A stretch of DNA of 64,000 nucleotides. Source: a bacterium (lineage in GTDB: Bacteria > Zhuqueibacterota > QNDG01 > JAFGCO01). The DNA is taken from assembly GCA_016930535.1 (NCBI GenBank), contig JAFGGN010000028.1, positions 1 through 64,000 of the forward strand. The letters are read 5' to 3'. Positions 43,402 through 52,997 of this stretch are shown one piece after another; the stretch's first letter is position 1, and each line of letters starts with the position of its first letter. Below the pieces are notes generated by a model that did not search any database, had not been told where the DNA came from, and saw only the letters and a list, made by a program, of their open reading frames with translations. The position numbers and the translations under genes are program-made.

Positions 43402-45273
43402 ATGAAGACGAAAATATCCGAGGAAGAAAGGATGCAATCAATGGACAAGTTTATTCTCAATCTGATTCACCGTCCCGAACTGGTCCCCGAATATATCGAT
43501 ACCGGTGCACAGGAGGGCCTGACTGAAGAGATGAGCAAAATGGAAGTGGTTCGGGAGTCACTGGATATTTTTCGTCTTCAGCAGGAAATTGCACATCGGA
43601 ACGGGCTCAGGACGACGATTCAGATGACCTATTCAAGCCTGTTCAATGAGGAATGTATTGAACTGGCGCAGCAGCATCACAGGGAATTCGGCGATGAAAT
43701 CGGGCATACTTTTCTTGGACTGAACTGCAGGGAGTTTCGTGAAAAATTCAAATCGAAAGAACTGGCCGTGTGGCTGTTTCCAATGGATATCAAAAAGGAA
43801 ATCGTGATCGATTCATTTGAACGCTTCAAAACCGTTTTCGGGCGGTACCCGACTTCGACCGGTTCCTATTTTATGGATGCTGAACTGATCAATTTCATTA
43901 AGGAAAAATACCCGATGGTCAAAACGGCCATTGCCACATGTTTTGAAGAAGGCCCCAAAATTTTCCGTCATACCAATTCATCCTGGTATACCCTGATGGA
44001 TGGATCCCCGTGGACCGCCTGGATTCCTTCAAAGAAAAACACGCACGCGATTGCCAGAGATGAGGACGATGATATCGGTATCGTGGCGATGCCTCACCTT
44101 TCGCGGGACCTGCTCGCCATCATGGACAATGCCGGTGACATGTTCGGCACACATCCGCAAAACATCATTCGCGGGCTCATTTACGAAGGGGACCGGCTGC
44201 CCTATATGTTCAACCTTGTGGATCAGTATCAGGTCATGAAAAAATACAACAGGGGATTTACATACAATCTCGTATACGTGGGCCCAGGCTGGATGGGCAA
44301 GGGAGGACGCTGGGAAGCGGACTATCGGATTTTAAAGAAAAGTTATGAAGATTTCATTGCTTACTACGGTCAGTTGAAAAAGGAAAATAAAGTCGAAGAC
44401 ATGACCATGACCGAGTTTGCGGATTGGTTTCGTGAAAATCAGCCGCGAAGCGGGCCCATGTGTGCATTGTGGAAAGATCTGCTCTATGGGACGAAGAACC
44501 AGGCATTCTGGTATGCAGATTCGAAGTTCAGGGTACAGATCGACCTGAAGCAGGGAGGCGCGATTACCGATCTGCGTCCATACGCCTCGAAACTATCCCG
44601 CCCCTGCGGCGCCGGTACCAGGGCCAATCAGGATGCCTCCTATCCCTACATTGTCCATTCACGATACCGGGCCGGTGCCTTTACGCATTATGCCGGTGAA
44701 GGCGCCATCAAGAGCTGCAAAATCCGTCTGGGTTCGGAGGAAGTGGATCTCAGTGCCTGCCGAAGTACGGGAACCTACGATGAAAAGGAAGACAACCGCA
44801 TTCTGAGTGTGAAGCCCGTTGATATCGAGTTCCGGAATTGCACCGTGCAAATAGCAACTACCTATACATTCAGAGAAAATACGGGAGAGATCCTCATCAG
44901 CCGGAAACTGACCGGATCCAGCGATCCGGAGTTGCGCATCGTGGTCGATGAATTTCTCGCCTCATGCTGGGGAACCACGGAGTATCCGGAGGATCTGACG
45001 GATTGTACACTTGGACTGGTGACCGCGGATGGAAAACGGCATGATCTGAAATATGCATACAGGTGCAGGGAAAAACGGGCTGGGGAGGTCAGCCTTGTCG
45101 AAGCGGTTATACCCTATGTGCAGACAAGGATCAGCATGGTGCCCGTATCCCCGTCCTGCGGCGGTTATTATGAAGAAGGCTATTCCTTCGCACCGAATTT
45201 AAAAATAGGCATTTTCAAGGAAATCGGTTTAAACGAGGAGCTTATAACATGTCTCAGGGTCGAAAAGGCGTAA
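43402..45273 (+). CDS. Unrecognised ~623-aa cytoplasmic protein of the galactan locus
   Basis: I do not recognise this protein with certainty. The N-terminal ~370 residues alternate strands and helices with P-T-S-T-G-S-Y-F-M-D-A-E and V-K-T-A-I-A-T-C-F-E-E-G, which recalls the (beta/alpha)7 barrels of polysaccharide deacetylases and GH57/GH38-type enzymes; the C-terminal ~230 are beta-rich. A Bacteroides DUF3863/DUF3864-type match is possible but is from memory. There is no signal peptide. Three ATGs are possible (43402, 43432, 43441); AGGAAGAAAGG at 43421-43431 favours the last. It overlaps the zinc-ribbon gene by 25 bases and lies between GH53 and GH112 genes, so a role in galactoside breakdown is inferred. 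Confidence 0.6.
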   Translation: MKTKISEEERMQSMDKFILNLIHRPELVPEYIDTGAQEGLTEEMSKMEVVRESLDIFRLQQEIAHRNGLRTTIQMTYSSLFNEECIELAQQHHREFGDEIGHTFLGLNCREFREKFKSKELAVWLFPMDIKKEIVIDSFERFKTVFGRYPTSTGSYFMDAELINFIKEKYPMVKTAIATCFEEGPKIFRHTNSSWYTLMDGSPWTAWIPSKKNTHAIARDEDDDIGIVAMPHLSRDLLAIMDNAGDMFGTHPQNIIRGLIYEGDRLPYMFNLVDQYQVMKKYNRGFTYNLVYVGPGWMGKGGRWEADYRILKKSYEDFIAYYGQLKKENKVEDMTMTEFADWFRENQPRSGPMCALWKDLLYGTKNQAFWYADSKFRVQIDLKQGGAITDLRPYASKLSRPCGAGTRANQDASYPYIVHSRYRAGAFTHYAGEGAIKSCKIRLGSEEVDLSACRSTGTYDEKEDNRILSVKPVDIEFRNCTVQIATTYTFRENTGEILISRKLTGSSDPELRIVVDEFLASCWGTTEYPEDLTDCTLGLVTADGKRHDLKYAYRCREKRAGEVSLVEAVIPYVQTRISMVPVSPSCGGYYEEGYSFAPNLKIGIFKEIGLNEELITCLRVEKA

Positions 45274-45482
45274 TCAATTACCGTTGCCCCAATTGTCTTT
45301 TTCGTGATATCGACTTCGATCTGCTGTATGACAAGGAAGCCGATCAGTTCTACTGCCGGCGATGCAACTGGGAGGGAGCGGAGCAGGACATACTATTCAT
45401 GTATGCGGCATATAAACGCAAGTACAAGGACATGCTGAAGCGTTATACGGTCGAAGATATACTTGTAAAGGATGAGGAATGA
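45249..45482 (+). CDS. Small zinc-ribbon protein
   Basis: A 77-residue protein with two C-x-x-C pairs (C-P-N-C and C-R-R-C) about 24 residues apart, then a helical, lysine-rich tail (A-A-Y-K-R-K-Y-K-D-M-L-K-R-Y). It starts inside the previous gene (25-base overlap) behind GAGGAGC, so the two are translationally coupled and their products may bind each other. Could be a regulator, an adaptor or a metal-binding subunit of the 623-aa protein. No family name is claimed. Confidence 0.7.
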   Translation: MSQGRKGVINYRCPNCLFRDIDFDLLYDKEADQFYCRRCNWEGAEQDILFMYAAYKRKYKDMLKRYTVEDILVKDEE

Positions 45483-45561
45483 ATTCAAATCGCTATTCTG
45501 CAGGCGAAGCCATTCCGGTCCGGCCGTTCAGCGGAATATTCAATCAGGAACATGTGTGGCC

Positions 45562-47757
45562 ATGAAAAAATCACGATTAACCGGGCATTTCACGCTTCCG
45601 GCCCAGAAAGGCATGGACAGGGAAGTTCAGATGCTCTGTGAAAAATGGAGTGTCGATGCCATACGGGACAGCGATGGAACATCCCTGTCTCCTGAAATTT
45701 TGAAACTGGCACCGGACATTTACTCGACCATCTGCCTGATTCGAGCGGACCAGGCATGGGCGAAACAGCATCCGGATGCTTGCCAGCAGAAATTCCTCAT
45801 GTCGTTCCCGGTCACGGCAGTACAGACTGGTCCGCTTCGGATTCATCTCATGAAAGGATACAGTTCCGAACAGTTCCGTGTCGACTGGATTCATGAACCC
45901 GGTAAATACTGGGATGTCGTGGACAGAACCACGGGAGATATACTGGAGTCCGGCCAATGGACATATGAGGAACAAGGCGGAGAAGTGATCATTCCGGTCG
46001 CGAGGCAATGGCACGTATATACTGTCAATTTTCTTGTCTATCAGATCTGGGAAACCACATCCATGTACAATTATATCACCAATCACTGGACCGGTGAACA
46101 TCAGATGGGTGTGGATCCGCGGCAGCCGGAAACAGGAAAACATCTGCTGAATTATCTGGATGACTGGCTGAAAGCCCACCCGCATACGGATTATGTCCGT
46201 TTTACCTCCATGTTCTATCAGTTTCCGCTGATCAAGGGTGAAAAACGGGAAACGCTGTACCTGGACTGGAGCGGATATCTGGACGCCATGAGCGCCCTTG
46301 CCCTGGATCAGTTTGAAACGGGATTCGGTTACCGCCTGAGAAGTGAGGATATTATAGACCAGGGATATTACAATGCAACCTACCGCATTCCCAAAAAACC
46401 GTTTCTCGACTGGATGACGTTTACGCAGGAATTTGTCCGTCCCTATACAAAAAAATGTGTGAATAGGGTGCATGAAGCCGGGAAAAAGGCCATTTTGTTT
46501 TTCTGCGATCACTGGATCGGCACGGAACCTTATCTGGATGGATTCGGGAAACTGGGTTTCGACGGTATCGTAGGGCCGTGCCTGAGCGGTGTGGAATGGC
46601 GCCGGATTTCGGATGTGCCCGGGAACCTGGTGAAGGAAGTCCGCCTGTATCCCTATTTTTTTGAAGTGAATCTGCAGGAAGAACCCGTTTTCAGGGACGA
46701 GGGAGATCCGGTCAGGGAGTGTAAAAAATGGTGGAAGGGGATACGGAGAGCCATGCTGAGGCGCTGCGTGGACCGTATCGGATTCGGAGGTTACCTCGAG
46801 CTTGCCTGCAAATATCCGGCTTTTCTCGACTATGTAGCGGTTCTGGCAGACGAGTTCCGTACGGTGCTTCATCGCACGAAAAAGACGAAGCCCCATACGC
46901 TGCCCAAAAAAACGGTCGTCCTGGATTGCTGGGGAAAAATGCGTTCCTGGATGCACAACGACAACTGGCCGCAGGGCCATGTGCCGGAATTTCTGAGCGG
47001 TTTCAATGCGGATGTGGAATTTCTGAATTTTGACGATTTACGGCGGAACGGAATCCCCGAAGATATCGGCGTGATCATCAATTGGGGAAATGCGGAAAGC
47101 GCGTGGAGCGGCGGCCATCACTGGCGGGATCCGAAGATCGTCGAAACCGTCAGGAACTGGGTATTCAAAGGCGGCGGATTTATCGGAGTCGGGGATCCTT
47201 CCGCCCATGAATTTCAGGGACGTTTCTTCCAGTTGTCGGATGTTCTGGGTGTGGAAAAAGAAACGGGGAATACACTCGCATGGACGAAGCGTTTTAATCC
47301 GGAACCCAACCGCCGGCACTTTATTCTCGCCGATGCAGGCGATGAGATCGATCTTGGGGTCCGGACTTCATCCGTCTATGTCAGCAGCCCCGGCACGGAG
47401 CTCCTTGCCGGATCAGGCACTGAAGTGATCCTTGCCGCAAATACTTATGGCAGGGGCCGGTCCGTTTATTTTGCCGGTTACCTGCACCATCCGTTTAATA
47501 TGCGTCTTCTGCATCGGGCCCTGTTGTGGGCATCCGGGCAGGAAAAGGAGATGAAACGCTGGTTCAGCAGCAATATGCACACGGATTGCGCCTTTTATCC
47601 GGATGTGGACGAATTTGTTGTGATGAACAATTCGGAACAGGAACAGGATACCACGGTGTACGATCAGGAAGGAAATGCGATCCGATTTTCCCTGGAACCC
47701 ATGGAAATGAAATGGCTGACGCGAACCGAACTGCAGCAATTAAGACCAAAACAATGA
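45562..47757 (+). CDS. GH112 beta-galactoside phosphorylase
   Basis: A 731-residue enzyme of GH112, which splits galactosides with phosphate to give alpha-galactose 1-phosphate. G-H-F-T-L-P near the start, V-D-A-I-R-D-S-D-G-T, the long barrel with H-W-I-G-T-E-P-Y, and the C-terminal domains with G-G-G-F-I-G-V-G-D-P match the family. Known members act on galacto-N-biose/lacto-N-biose or on Gal-beta-1,4-rhamnose. With GH53 and GH42 beside it, the rhamnose type (from rhamnogalacturonan I) looks more likely, by inference. Homology supports the ATG at 45562 over an upstream in-frame ATG at 45472. No signal peptide: cytoplasmic. Confidence 0.85.
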   Translation: MKKSRLTGHFTLPAQKGMDREVQMLCEKWSVDAIRDSDGTSLSPEILKLAPDIYSTICLIRADQAWAKQHPDACQQKFLMSFPVTAVQTGPLRIHLMKGYSSEQFRVDWIHEPGKYWDVVDRTTGDILESGQWTYEEQGGEVIIPVARQWHVYTVNFLVYQIWETTSMYNYITNHWTGEHQMGVDPRQPETGKHLLNYLDDWLKAHPHTDYVRFTSMFYQFPLIKGEKRETLYLDWSGYLDAMSALALDQFETGFGYRLRSEDIIDQGYYNATYRIPKKPFLDWMTFTQEFVRPYTKKCVNRVHEAGKKAILFFCDHWIGTEPYLDGFGKLGFDGIVGPCLSGVEWRRISDVPGNLVKEVRLYPYFFEVNLQEEPVFRDEGDPVRECKKWWKGIRRAMLRRCVDRIGFGGYLELACKYPAFLDYVAVLADEFRTVLHRTKKTKPHTLPKKTVVLDCWGKMRSWMHNDNWPQGHVPEFLSGFNADVEFLNFDDLRRNGIPEDIGVIINWGNAESAWSGGHHWRDPKIVETVRNWVFKGGGFIGVGDPSAHEFQGRFFQLSDVLGVEKETGNTLAWTKRFNPEPNRRHFILADAGDEIDLGVRTSSVYVSSPGTELLAGSGTEVILAANTYGRGRSVYFAGYLHHPFNMRLLHRALLWASGQEKEMKRWFSSNMHTDCAFYPDVDEFVVMNNSEQEQDTTVYDQEGNAIRFSLEPMEMKWLTRTELQQLRPKQ

Positions 47758-47782
47758 GTATGTATTTTAAACCGGAAAGACA

Positions 47783-49864
47783 ATGCAATCCAACAATCAG
47801 ATCATACGTTTTGGCGCGGATTATTTTCCGGAACAGTGGCCCGAATCAGTCTGGGAGGATGATATCCGCCTCATGAAGCAGGCCGGTGTGAATATGGTCA
47901 GTCTGGCCATTTTTTCCTGGGCCCTGCTGCAGCCCGATGAACAAACCTTCAATTTCGGGTGGCTGGACCAAATCATGGATTTGCTGGCCGGTCATGAAAT
48001 CGACGTCTGCCTCGGTACTTCCACGGCTGCACAGCCCAACTGGCTCACGCGAAAGCATCCGGATCTCCTCTTTGTCAGGGAAAACGGACTGCAGGTTGCG
48101 CCCGGTTCTAGGCAGACCTTCTGTGTGAACAGCCCGGTGTACAGGGATGCACTCAGAAAGCTGGTCCGGGCACTGGCGGAACATTACGCGGGTCATTCCG
48201 CGCTCAAACTCTGGCACATCAACAACGAATATGCCAATAAAAACGGGATGTGTTTCTGCCGGAATTGTGAAACCGCTTTTCAGGAATGGCTCAGGAGCCG
48301 GTACGAAACGCTGGACCGGCTGAACGACGCCTGGGGCACCGTGTTCTGGGGTGAAAAATACTTTAAATGGGATGAAATCAACGCTCCGCGGGCCAGTTCG
48401 GGCGCACGAAACGGTACAAAACTGCTGGATTACAAGCGCTTCATCAGCGAAAGCATTCACGGCCTCTATACGGAAGAAGTCAATATTTTCCGGGAACTGA
48501 CGCCGCATATCCCGGTGACGACCAATTTTGAAGGCGACTGGAACAAATTCGATCATGCGCTGTTCAGGGAGAATCTGGATGTGGTTTCATGGAACAGCTA
48601 CCCGAATCCGCTCGATCCCAAAGCACGGTACTGGGCGGCAATGCGGCATGCCATGATGCGCTCCCTGCTCGGAAAACCGTTCATGCTCATGGAACAGGCG
48701 CCATCACAGGTGGACTGGTATCCGGTCAATGTGAGCAAACCTCCGGGCCTGATGCGATTATGGAGCTATCAGGCCATTGCGCACGGATCCGATTCAGTGA
48801 TGTTTTTTCAATGGCGCGCATCACGAAAAGGTGCTGAAAAATATCACAGCGCCATGGTTCCTCATTACGGTGAAAAGTCGCGCATATTCAGTGAAATCGT
48901 GCAACTGGGGAATGAGCTGAAAAAAATCCGGGAAATCGCCGGGACGGGTATCAAATCCCGCATCGCCATTTTAATGGACAACGATTCCTGGTGGACCGTG
49001 GACAATCCTTACGGCAGCGGCAGCAAATCCCTGGACAACGAGACGTTCTGGGCCGCGAACGGTCAGCCTTTTCCTTCGGTCCTGATTCGTTATTTCGACG
49101 AGCTTCAGCATTATTTCAATGCGTTCCATTCACTGAATGCGGCCGTTGATGTGATTCCGGCTCATTATGATTTTTCGAAATATGATATTGTCATTGCCCC
49201 GCTGTTGCATATGGTCAAACCAGGATTTGCGGATGCAGTTGAAACTTTTGTCGGGAGCGGAGGGACATTTGTCGCTACATATCTCTCCGGACTCGTCGAC
49301 GAATATGTGGGCGTTTTTCCGGAGGGTTATCCGGGGCCATTGAAGAAAGTATGCGGCATCGCTGTGGAAGAATTCGATCCGATACAGCCCGGATCCGGAA
49401 ACCGAATCATCATGAACACGGGTTCCAATGGGTTTCAGAAGGAATATCACTGCAGTGTCTGCTGCGAAGTCGTCCATGTCACAGAGGCCAACATTCTGGC
49501 ATGCTTCGGAAATCACTATTATGCCGGATATCCGTGTATCACGGAAAACCGTTATGGCAAGGGAAAGGCCTACTATATCGCGACCCGGCCGGACGAGGTG
49601 TTTATGCGTGATTTTGCCAAAATGCTTTTCAGGGAGATGTGCATATCCGTCCGGGATATTCCGGAAACCGTGGAACACTCGATCCGGTCTCATAACGGCC
49701 AAAGCTACGAGTTCTATCTGAATCACGGCTGCGATGAGGTGACGATCCGCCTGCCATCGGGACAATATACTGATCTGCTGACAGGTGAACTCTGTGAAGG
49801 AATCCTGAAACTTGAACAATTGGGTGTTTCTATTTTAAGGAGAATGAAATCAAATGAAAAATGA
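47783..49864 (+). CDS. GH42 beta-galactosidase
   Basis: A 693-residue GH42 enzyme that releases galactose from beta-galactosides. F-G-A-D-Y-F-P-E-Q-W-P opens the barrel; the acid/base is Glu149 (H-I-N-N-E-Y) and the nucleophile Glu304 (L-M-E-Q-A-P-S). The trimerisation domain (Y-D-I-V-I-A-P-L-L-H-M-V) and a C-terminal beta domain follow, giving the normal length. There is no signal peptide, so it acts on imported galacto-oligosaccharides. Its last 11 bases overlap the symporter gene. Confidence 0.94.
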   Translation: MQSNNQIIRFGADYFPEQWPESVWEDDIRLMKQAGVNMVSLAIFSWALLQPDEQTFNFGWLDQIMDLLAGHEIDVCLGTSTAAQPNWLTRKHPDLLFVRENGLQVAPGSRQTFCVNSPVYRDALRKLVRALAEHYAGHSALKLWHINNEYANKNGMCFCRNCETAFQEWLRSRYETLDRLNDAWGTVFWGEKYFKWDEINAPRASSGARNGTKLLDYKRFISESIHGLYTEEVNIFRELTPHIPVTTNFEGDWNKFDHALFRENLDVVSWNSYPNPLDPKARYWAAMRHAMMRSLLGKPFMLMEQAPSQVDWYPVNVSKPPGLMRLWSYQAIAHGSDSVMFFQWRASRKGAEKYHSAMVPHYGEKSRIFSEIVQLGNELKKIREIAGTGIKSRIAILMDNDSWWTVDNPYGSGSKSLDNETFWAANGQPFPSVLIRYFDELQHYFNAFHSLNAAVDVIPAHYDFSKYDIVIAPLLHMVKPGFADAVETFVGSGGTFVATYLSGLVDEYVGVFPEGYPGPLKKVCGIAVEEFDPIQPGSGNRIIMNTGSNGFQKEYHCSVCCEVVHVTEANILACFGNHYYAGYPCITENRYGKGKAYYIATRPDEVFMRDFAKMLFREMCISVRDIPETVEHSIRSHNGQSYEFYLNHGCDEVTIRLPSGQYTDLLTGELCEGILKLEQLGVSILRRMKSNEK

Positions 49865-51359
49865 ACCGGTTACGGATAAAACACGGGAATCGGTGCCGGA
49901 AACGAAGAACGGAATAAACGTCAGGGTTTCATTCCGCGAAAAGGTGGCACTGGGTGTCGGCGGATTCAGCAACCTGTTTGCGTATATTGGCATCAACACA
50001 CTGGCGAGGACCGTTTATGTTATGATACTGGGACTGAACGCGGCCTGGATCGGTGTCGCATTGACCATTCCCCGTATCTGGGATGCGTTCAGTGACCCGC
50101 TGATGGGCAAAATTTCTGATAATTTTCATTCGAAATGGGGCAGGCGGCGGCCGTTCATTATTGCGGGTGCCCTGTCCATGGGAATCGTTTTCGGTCTGAT
50201 CTGGATGGTTCCCGGAACCTGGAATCAGACCACGCAGATTGTCTATTTTGTCCTCATGCAACTGCTGTTTTATACGTGTTACACCATTTTCGCCGTCCCG
50301 TTCAAGGCGCTGACGTATGAAATGACCCCGGATTACAATGAGCGCAACCGGGTCATGGCATTTGTGGCATTCTTTCATAAACTGGCCGAATTTCTGTACG
50401 AATGGCTCATTCCGCTGGCTGCAGTGATCAGTTCCGCCTATTTTGCCTCACGTATTCCCGAGGGTCAGAAAGTGGAAATGACGGGCATCATCATCATGAC
50501 CTGGCTTGTGGGCATACTCATTATGGCCGGAATCGGCGTCATACCGGGCATCTTTGTACGTGAACGTTTCATAAAGCGGACCGAGAATCAGGAAAAAGTC
50601 AAGCTGATCGACAGTTCAAAACAGGCTTTCGGGAGCAGGGCTTTTCAGATACTGGTCAGCATCATTATTCTGAACGTCCTTGCAGGTATCCTGGCTTCCA
50701 ATATTGATCATTTTGTCATGATTTATTACATGGCTGATGGAGATATCGCTCTCGGCAGTATCTGGAAAGGCCTGCTGTCATCGGGCTATGCAGTCATTGG
50801 TTTCGCTTTTATCCCGCTGATCACCTGGTTTGCGGGCAAATACGGGAAAAAAGCGGCCCTGTATTTTGTTTATGCACTGACAGTTTTCGGCGGCATCATG
50901 AAGTGGTTTATATTTCAACCTGGGCATCATATTTACTGCTTTGGTTCTGTGGCTATCGATCCGATTATTCTGATCGATCCGGTTCTTTGCGGACCCATGT
51001 GGGTCGCCGTCAAGATCTTGCTCGAATCCATGATGGCGGATATCTGCGATGAAGACGAATTGATGCATGGGAAACGCCGAGAAGGAGTATTCGGGGCGGT
51101 ATTTACTTGGCTGGAAAAAACGGCATTGTCCCTGGCTGCACTGGGTGTGGGTTTCAGTATATGGCTTTCGGGATTCGACAGCGCACTCGGCGGCAATCAG
51201 GATCCGAAAACGTTTCTGGTCATGCGGCTCTTTTTATCGGGGGCACCGTCGATCACGGCACTTTTCGCCATTGTCGCGCTGAAATTTTATCCGATTACGG
51301 CAGAAAGGGCCAGCATGACACGGAAACAACTCGAAGCAAGGCGTGGATCTGTGGGATGA
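49854..51359 (+). CDS. GPH-family sugar:cation symporter
   Basis: A 501-residue inner-membrane transporter of the glycoside-pentoside-hexuronide family (MelB/LacS-like). About 12 hydrophobic segments are visible, with the family motif D-P-L-M-G-K-I-S-D-N and K-W-G-R-R-R-P-F after it, and D-E-D-E-L-M-H-G-K-R-R-E-G late in the protein. AAGGAGA precedes the ATG at 49854. Overlapping the GH42 gene by 11 bases, it most likely imports galactobiose or short galactans released by the GH53 enzymes. Confidence 0.9.
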   Translation: MKNEPVTDKTRESVPETKNGINVRVSFREKVALGVGGFSNLFAYIGINTLARTVYVMILGLNAAWIGVALTIPRIWDAFSDPLMGKISDNFHSKWGRRRPFIIAGALSMGIVFGLIWMVPGTWNQTTQIVYFVLMQLLFYTCYTIFAVPFKALTYEMTPDYNERNRVMAFVAFFHKLAEFLYEWLIPLAAVISSAYFASRIPEGQKVEMTGIIIMTWLVGILIMAGIGVIPGIFVRERFIKRTENQEKVKLIDSSKQAFGSRAFQILVSIIILNVLAGILASNIDHFVMIYYMADGDIALGSIWKGLLSSGYAVIGFAFIPLITWFAGKYGKKAALYFVYALTVFGGIMKWFIFQPGHHIYCFGSVAIDPIILIDPVLCGPMWVAVKILLESMMADICDEDELMHGKRREGVFGAVFTWLEKTALSLAALGVGFSIWLSGFDSALGGNQDPKTFLVMRLFLSGAPSITALFAIVALKFYPITAERASMTRKQLEARRGSVG

Positions 51360-51474
51360 TTTTTGCTTTGATTTTAATGAAAATATTCTTCATGACTGCA
51401 TTGTCTTGTATCCATCACAATACAGGCACAATGTACCCGCGCGTTCATAAAAATTAAAATTGGGTACTGAAATC

Positions 51475-52977
51475 ATGAAAAATCAACGCATGCATGTTTT
51501 TATCGTGATGATGATTGCGGCTCTCGCTTTTGCTCAGCAGCCCTTTTACTTTGGATGCGATCTGTCCTATGTCAACCAGATGGAGGATTGCGGAGCCGTT
51601 TTCAGGGAAAACGGAAAACCGAAGGATGTATACGCGATATTCGCGGATCATGGCGTCAATCTTGTCCGTGTCCGGCTGTGGATCGATCCTTCATGGTGGC
51701 AGGATCCGATACCGCAGCCGGAAGGTGTGAAATCCTTTTATAGCGATATCCATGATGTCCGGCTGACACTGGAGCGGGCTAAAAATGCGGGAATGCAAAC
51801 GATGCTCGGTTTTCAATATTCGGATTTCTGGGCGGATCCCGGCCGGCAGCTTGTCCCTCACAGATGGAAGCGGGCGGCCGATGATTTGAACGCACTTCAG
51901 GATTCTGTGTATCAGTATACCTATCACGTTCTGCGGCATCTGGATGCAGCGGGCTGCATGCCGGATATCGTAAAAGTCGGGAATGAAAACAACGGCGGTA
52001 TACTCAATCAAATAGCTGAAAATAATGAGTTTACTCCTGTGAAGACAATCAGTACGAGCTGGGAGCGTCATGCGGACCTGTACAATGCGGCCATCAGGGC
52101 CATCCGCGATGCAGGGAGGGATTGCGCGGTCAATCCGAAAATCGCCATCCATTTTACGAATGACCTGAAAGCACATATGTGGAACATGCAGAATATGCTG
52201 GATCACGGTGTCACGGATTTTGACATTTTCGGCATATCCTACTACTATGCCTGGCATCATGGCAGTATCCGCCTTCTCGAACAGACCCTGAAGGATCTGG
52301 CGCAAATGTATCCCGCATATTCTTTTATGGTTGTCGAAACCGGTTATTTATGGTCCATGGAAAATACCGATAATCTGATCAATATCATCAAGACTCCGGA
52401 TCCTGCATATCTTCCGGTCTGTCCGGAAAAACAGCTCGAGTATATGGTGGATTACACACGTGCGGTCATGCGTGCGGGAGGGCTGGGTGTCGTATTCTGG
52501 GAGCCCGCATGGGTATCCACGCCGTGCAGAACACCGTGGGGACAGGGATCCTCCCATGATCATGTCGCATTCTTCGATCCCGTTCAGACGAATTTTATGG
52601 AGGACGGTGCAGGGAACTGGCCGATGCCCGAATATTATCAGGATCTGTTTGCGCAGAAAGTCATTTTCCAGGTGGATATGACCGGGCAGCATATTGGAAA
52701 CGGCGTTTACATGAATGGTTCATGGAAAACAGGTGCCGGGCATATGAGCAAAATGCAGGATGCCGTTTACAGTTATTTGACGTACCTTCCGGAACGCATG
52801 ACGGGCACGTATTACTTTTTGAGCGATTCCCTGGAAACTTCGAGGGAACAGTTTCCTGAAGCGTGCAGCCGATACAACCAGTCCGGCCGCATGTTTACCG
52901 TTCCTGACAGCGGTATCGTGCTCAGGGACAAATGGGGGACATGCCCGGATCAGGAAAGGGGCATTTCGCCGGATTGA
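51475..52977 (+). CDS. Second GH53 endo-beta-1,4-galactanase
   Basis: A 500-residue exported galactanase. Signal peptide (V-F-I-V-M-M-I-A-A-L-A-F-A-Q), then a GH53 barrel with Glu171 (K-V-G-N-E-N) and Glu288 (V-V-E-T-G-Y-L-W) as catalytic pair and F-W-A-D-P-G-R-Q as a shared motif. A C-terminal ~100-residue module (F-Q-V-D-M-T-G-Q, N-G-V-Y-M-N-G-S-W, ending W-G-T-C-P) resembles modules appended to secreted glycosidases. It lacks the type IX-like sorting domain of the first GH53, so it may be periplasmic. The ATG at 51475 is chosen over an in-frame TTG at 51460. The 115-base upstream gap is AT-rich and may hold its own promoter. Confidence 0.9.
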   Translation: MKNQRMHVFIVMMIAALAFAQQPFYFGCDLSYVNQMEDCGAVFRENGKPKDVYAIFADHGVNLVRVRLWIDPSWWQDPIPQPEGVKSFYSDIHDVRLTLERAKNAGMQTMLGFQYSDFWADPGRQLVPHRWKRAADDLNALQDSVYQYTYHVLRHLDAAGCMPDIVKVGNENNGGILNQIAENNEFTPVKTISTSWERHADLYNAAIRAIRDAGRDCAVNPKIAIHFTNDLKAHMWNMQNMLDHGVTDFDIFGISYYYAWHHGSIRLLEQTLKDLAQMYPAYSFMVVETGYLWSMENTDNLINIIKTPDPAYLPVCPEKQLEYMVDYTRAVMRAGGLGVVFWEPAWVSTPCRTPWGQGSSHDHVAFFDPVQTNFMEDGAGNWPMPEYYQDLFAQKVIFQVDMTGQHIGNGVYMNGSWKTGAGHMSKMQDAVYSYLTYLPERMTGTYYFLSDSLETSREQFPEACSRYNQSGRMFTVPDSGIVLRDKWGTCPDQERGISPD

Positions 52978-52997
52978 TTGGTTACAGCATTCTTAAT

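Noticed and set aside
45472..45561. 30-residue N-terminal extension of the GH112 enzyme
   Set aside because: GH112 proteins begin close to the G-x-F-T-L-P motif, and the extra residues are arginine- and serine-rich with no family resemblance.
45577..46980. Long open frame on the minus strand opposite the GH112 gene
   Set aside because: The plus-strand frame has clear GH112 motifs over its whole length; the antisense frame is arginine-, histidine- and proline-rich without motifs and comes from codon bias.
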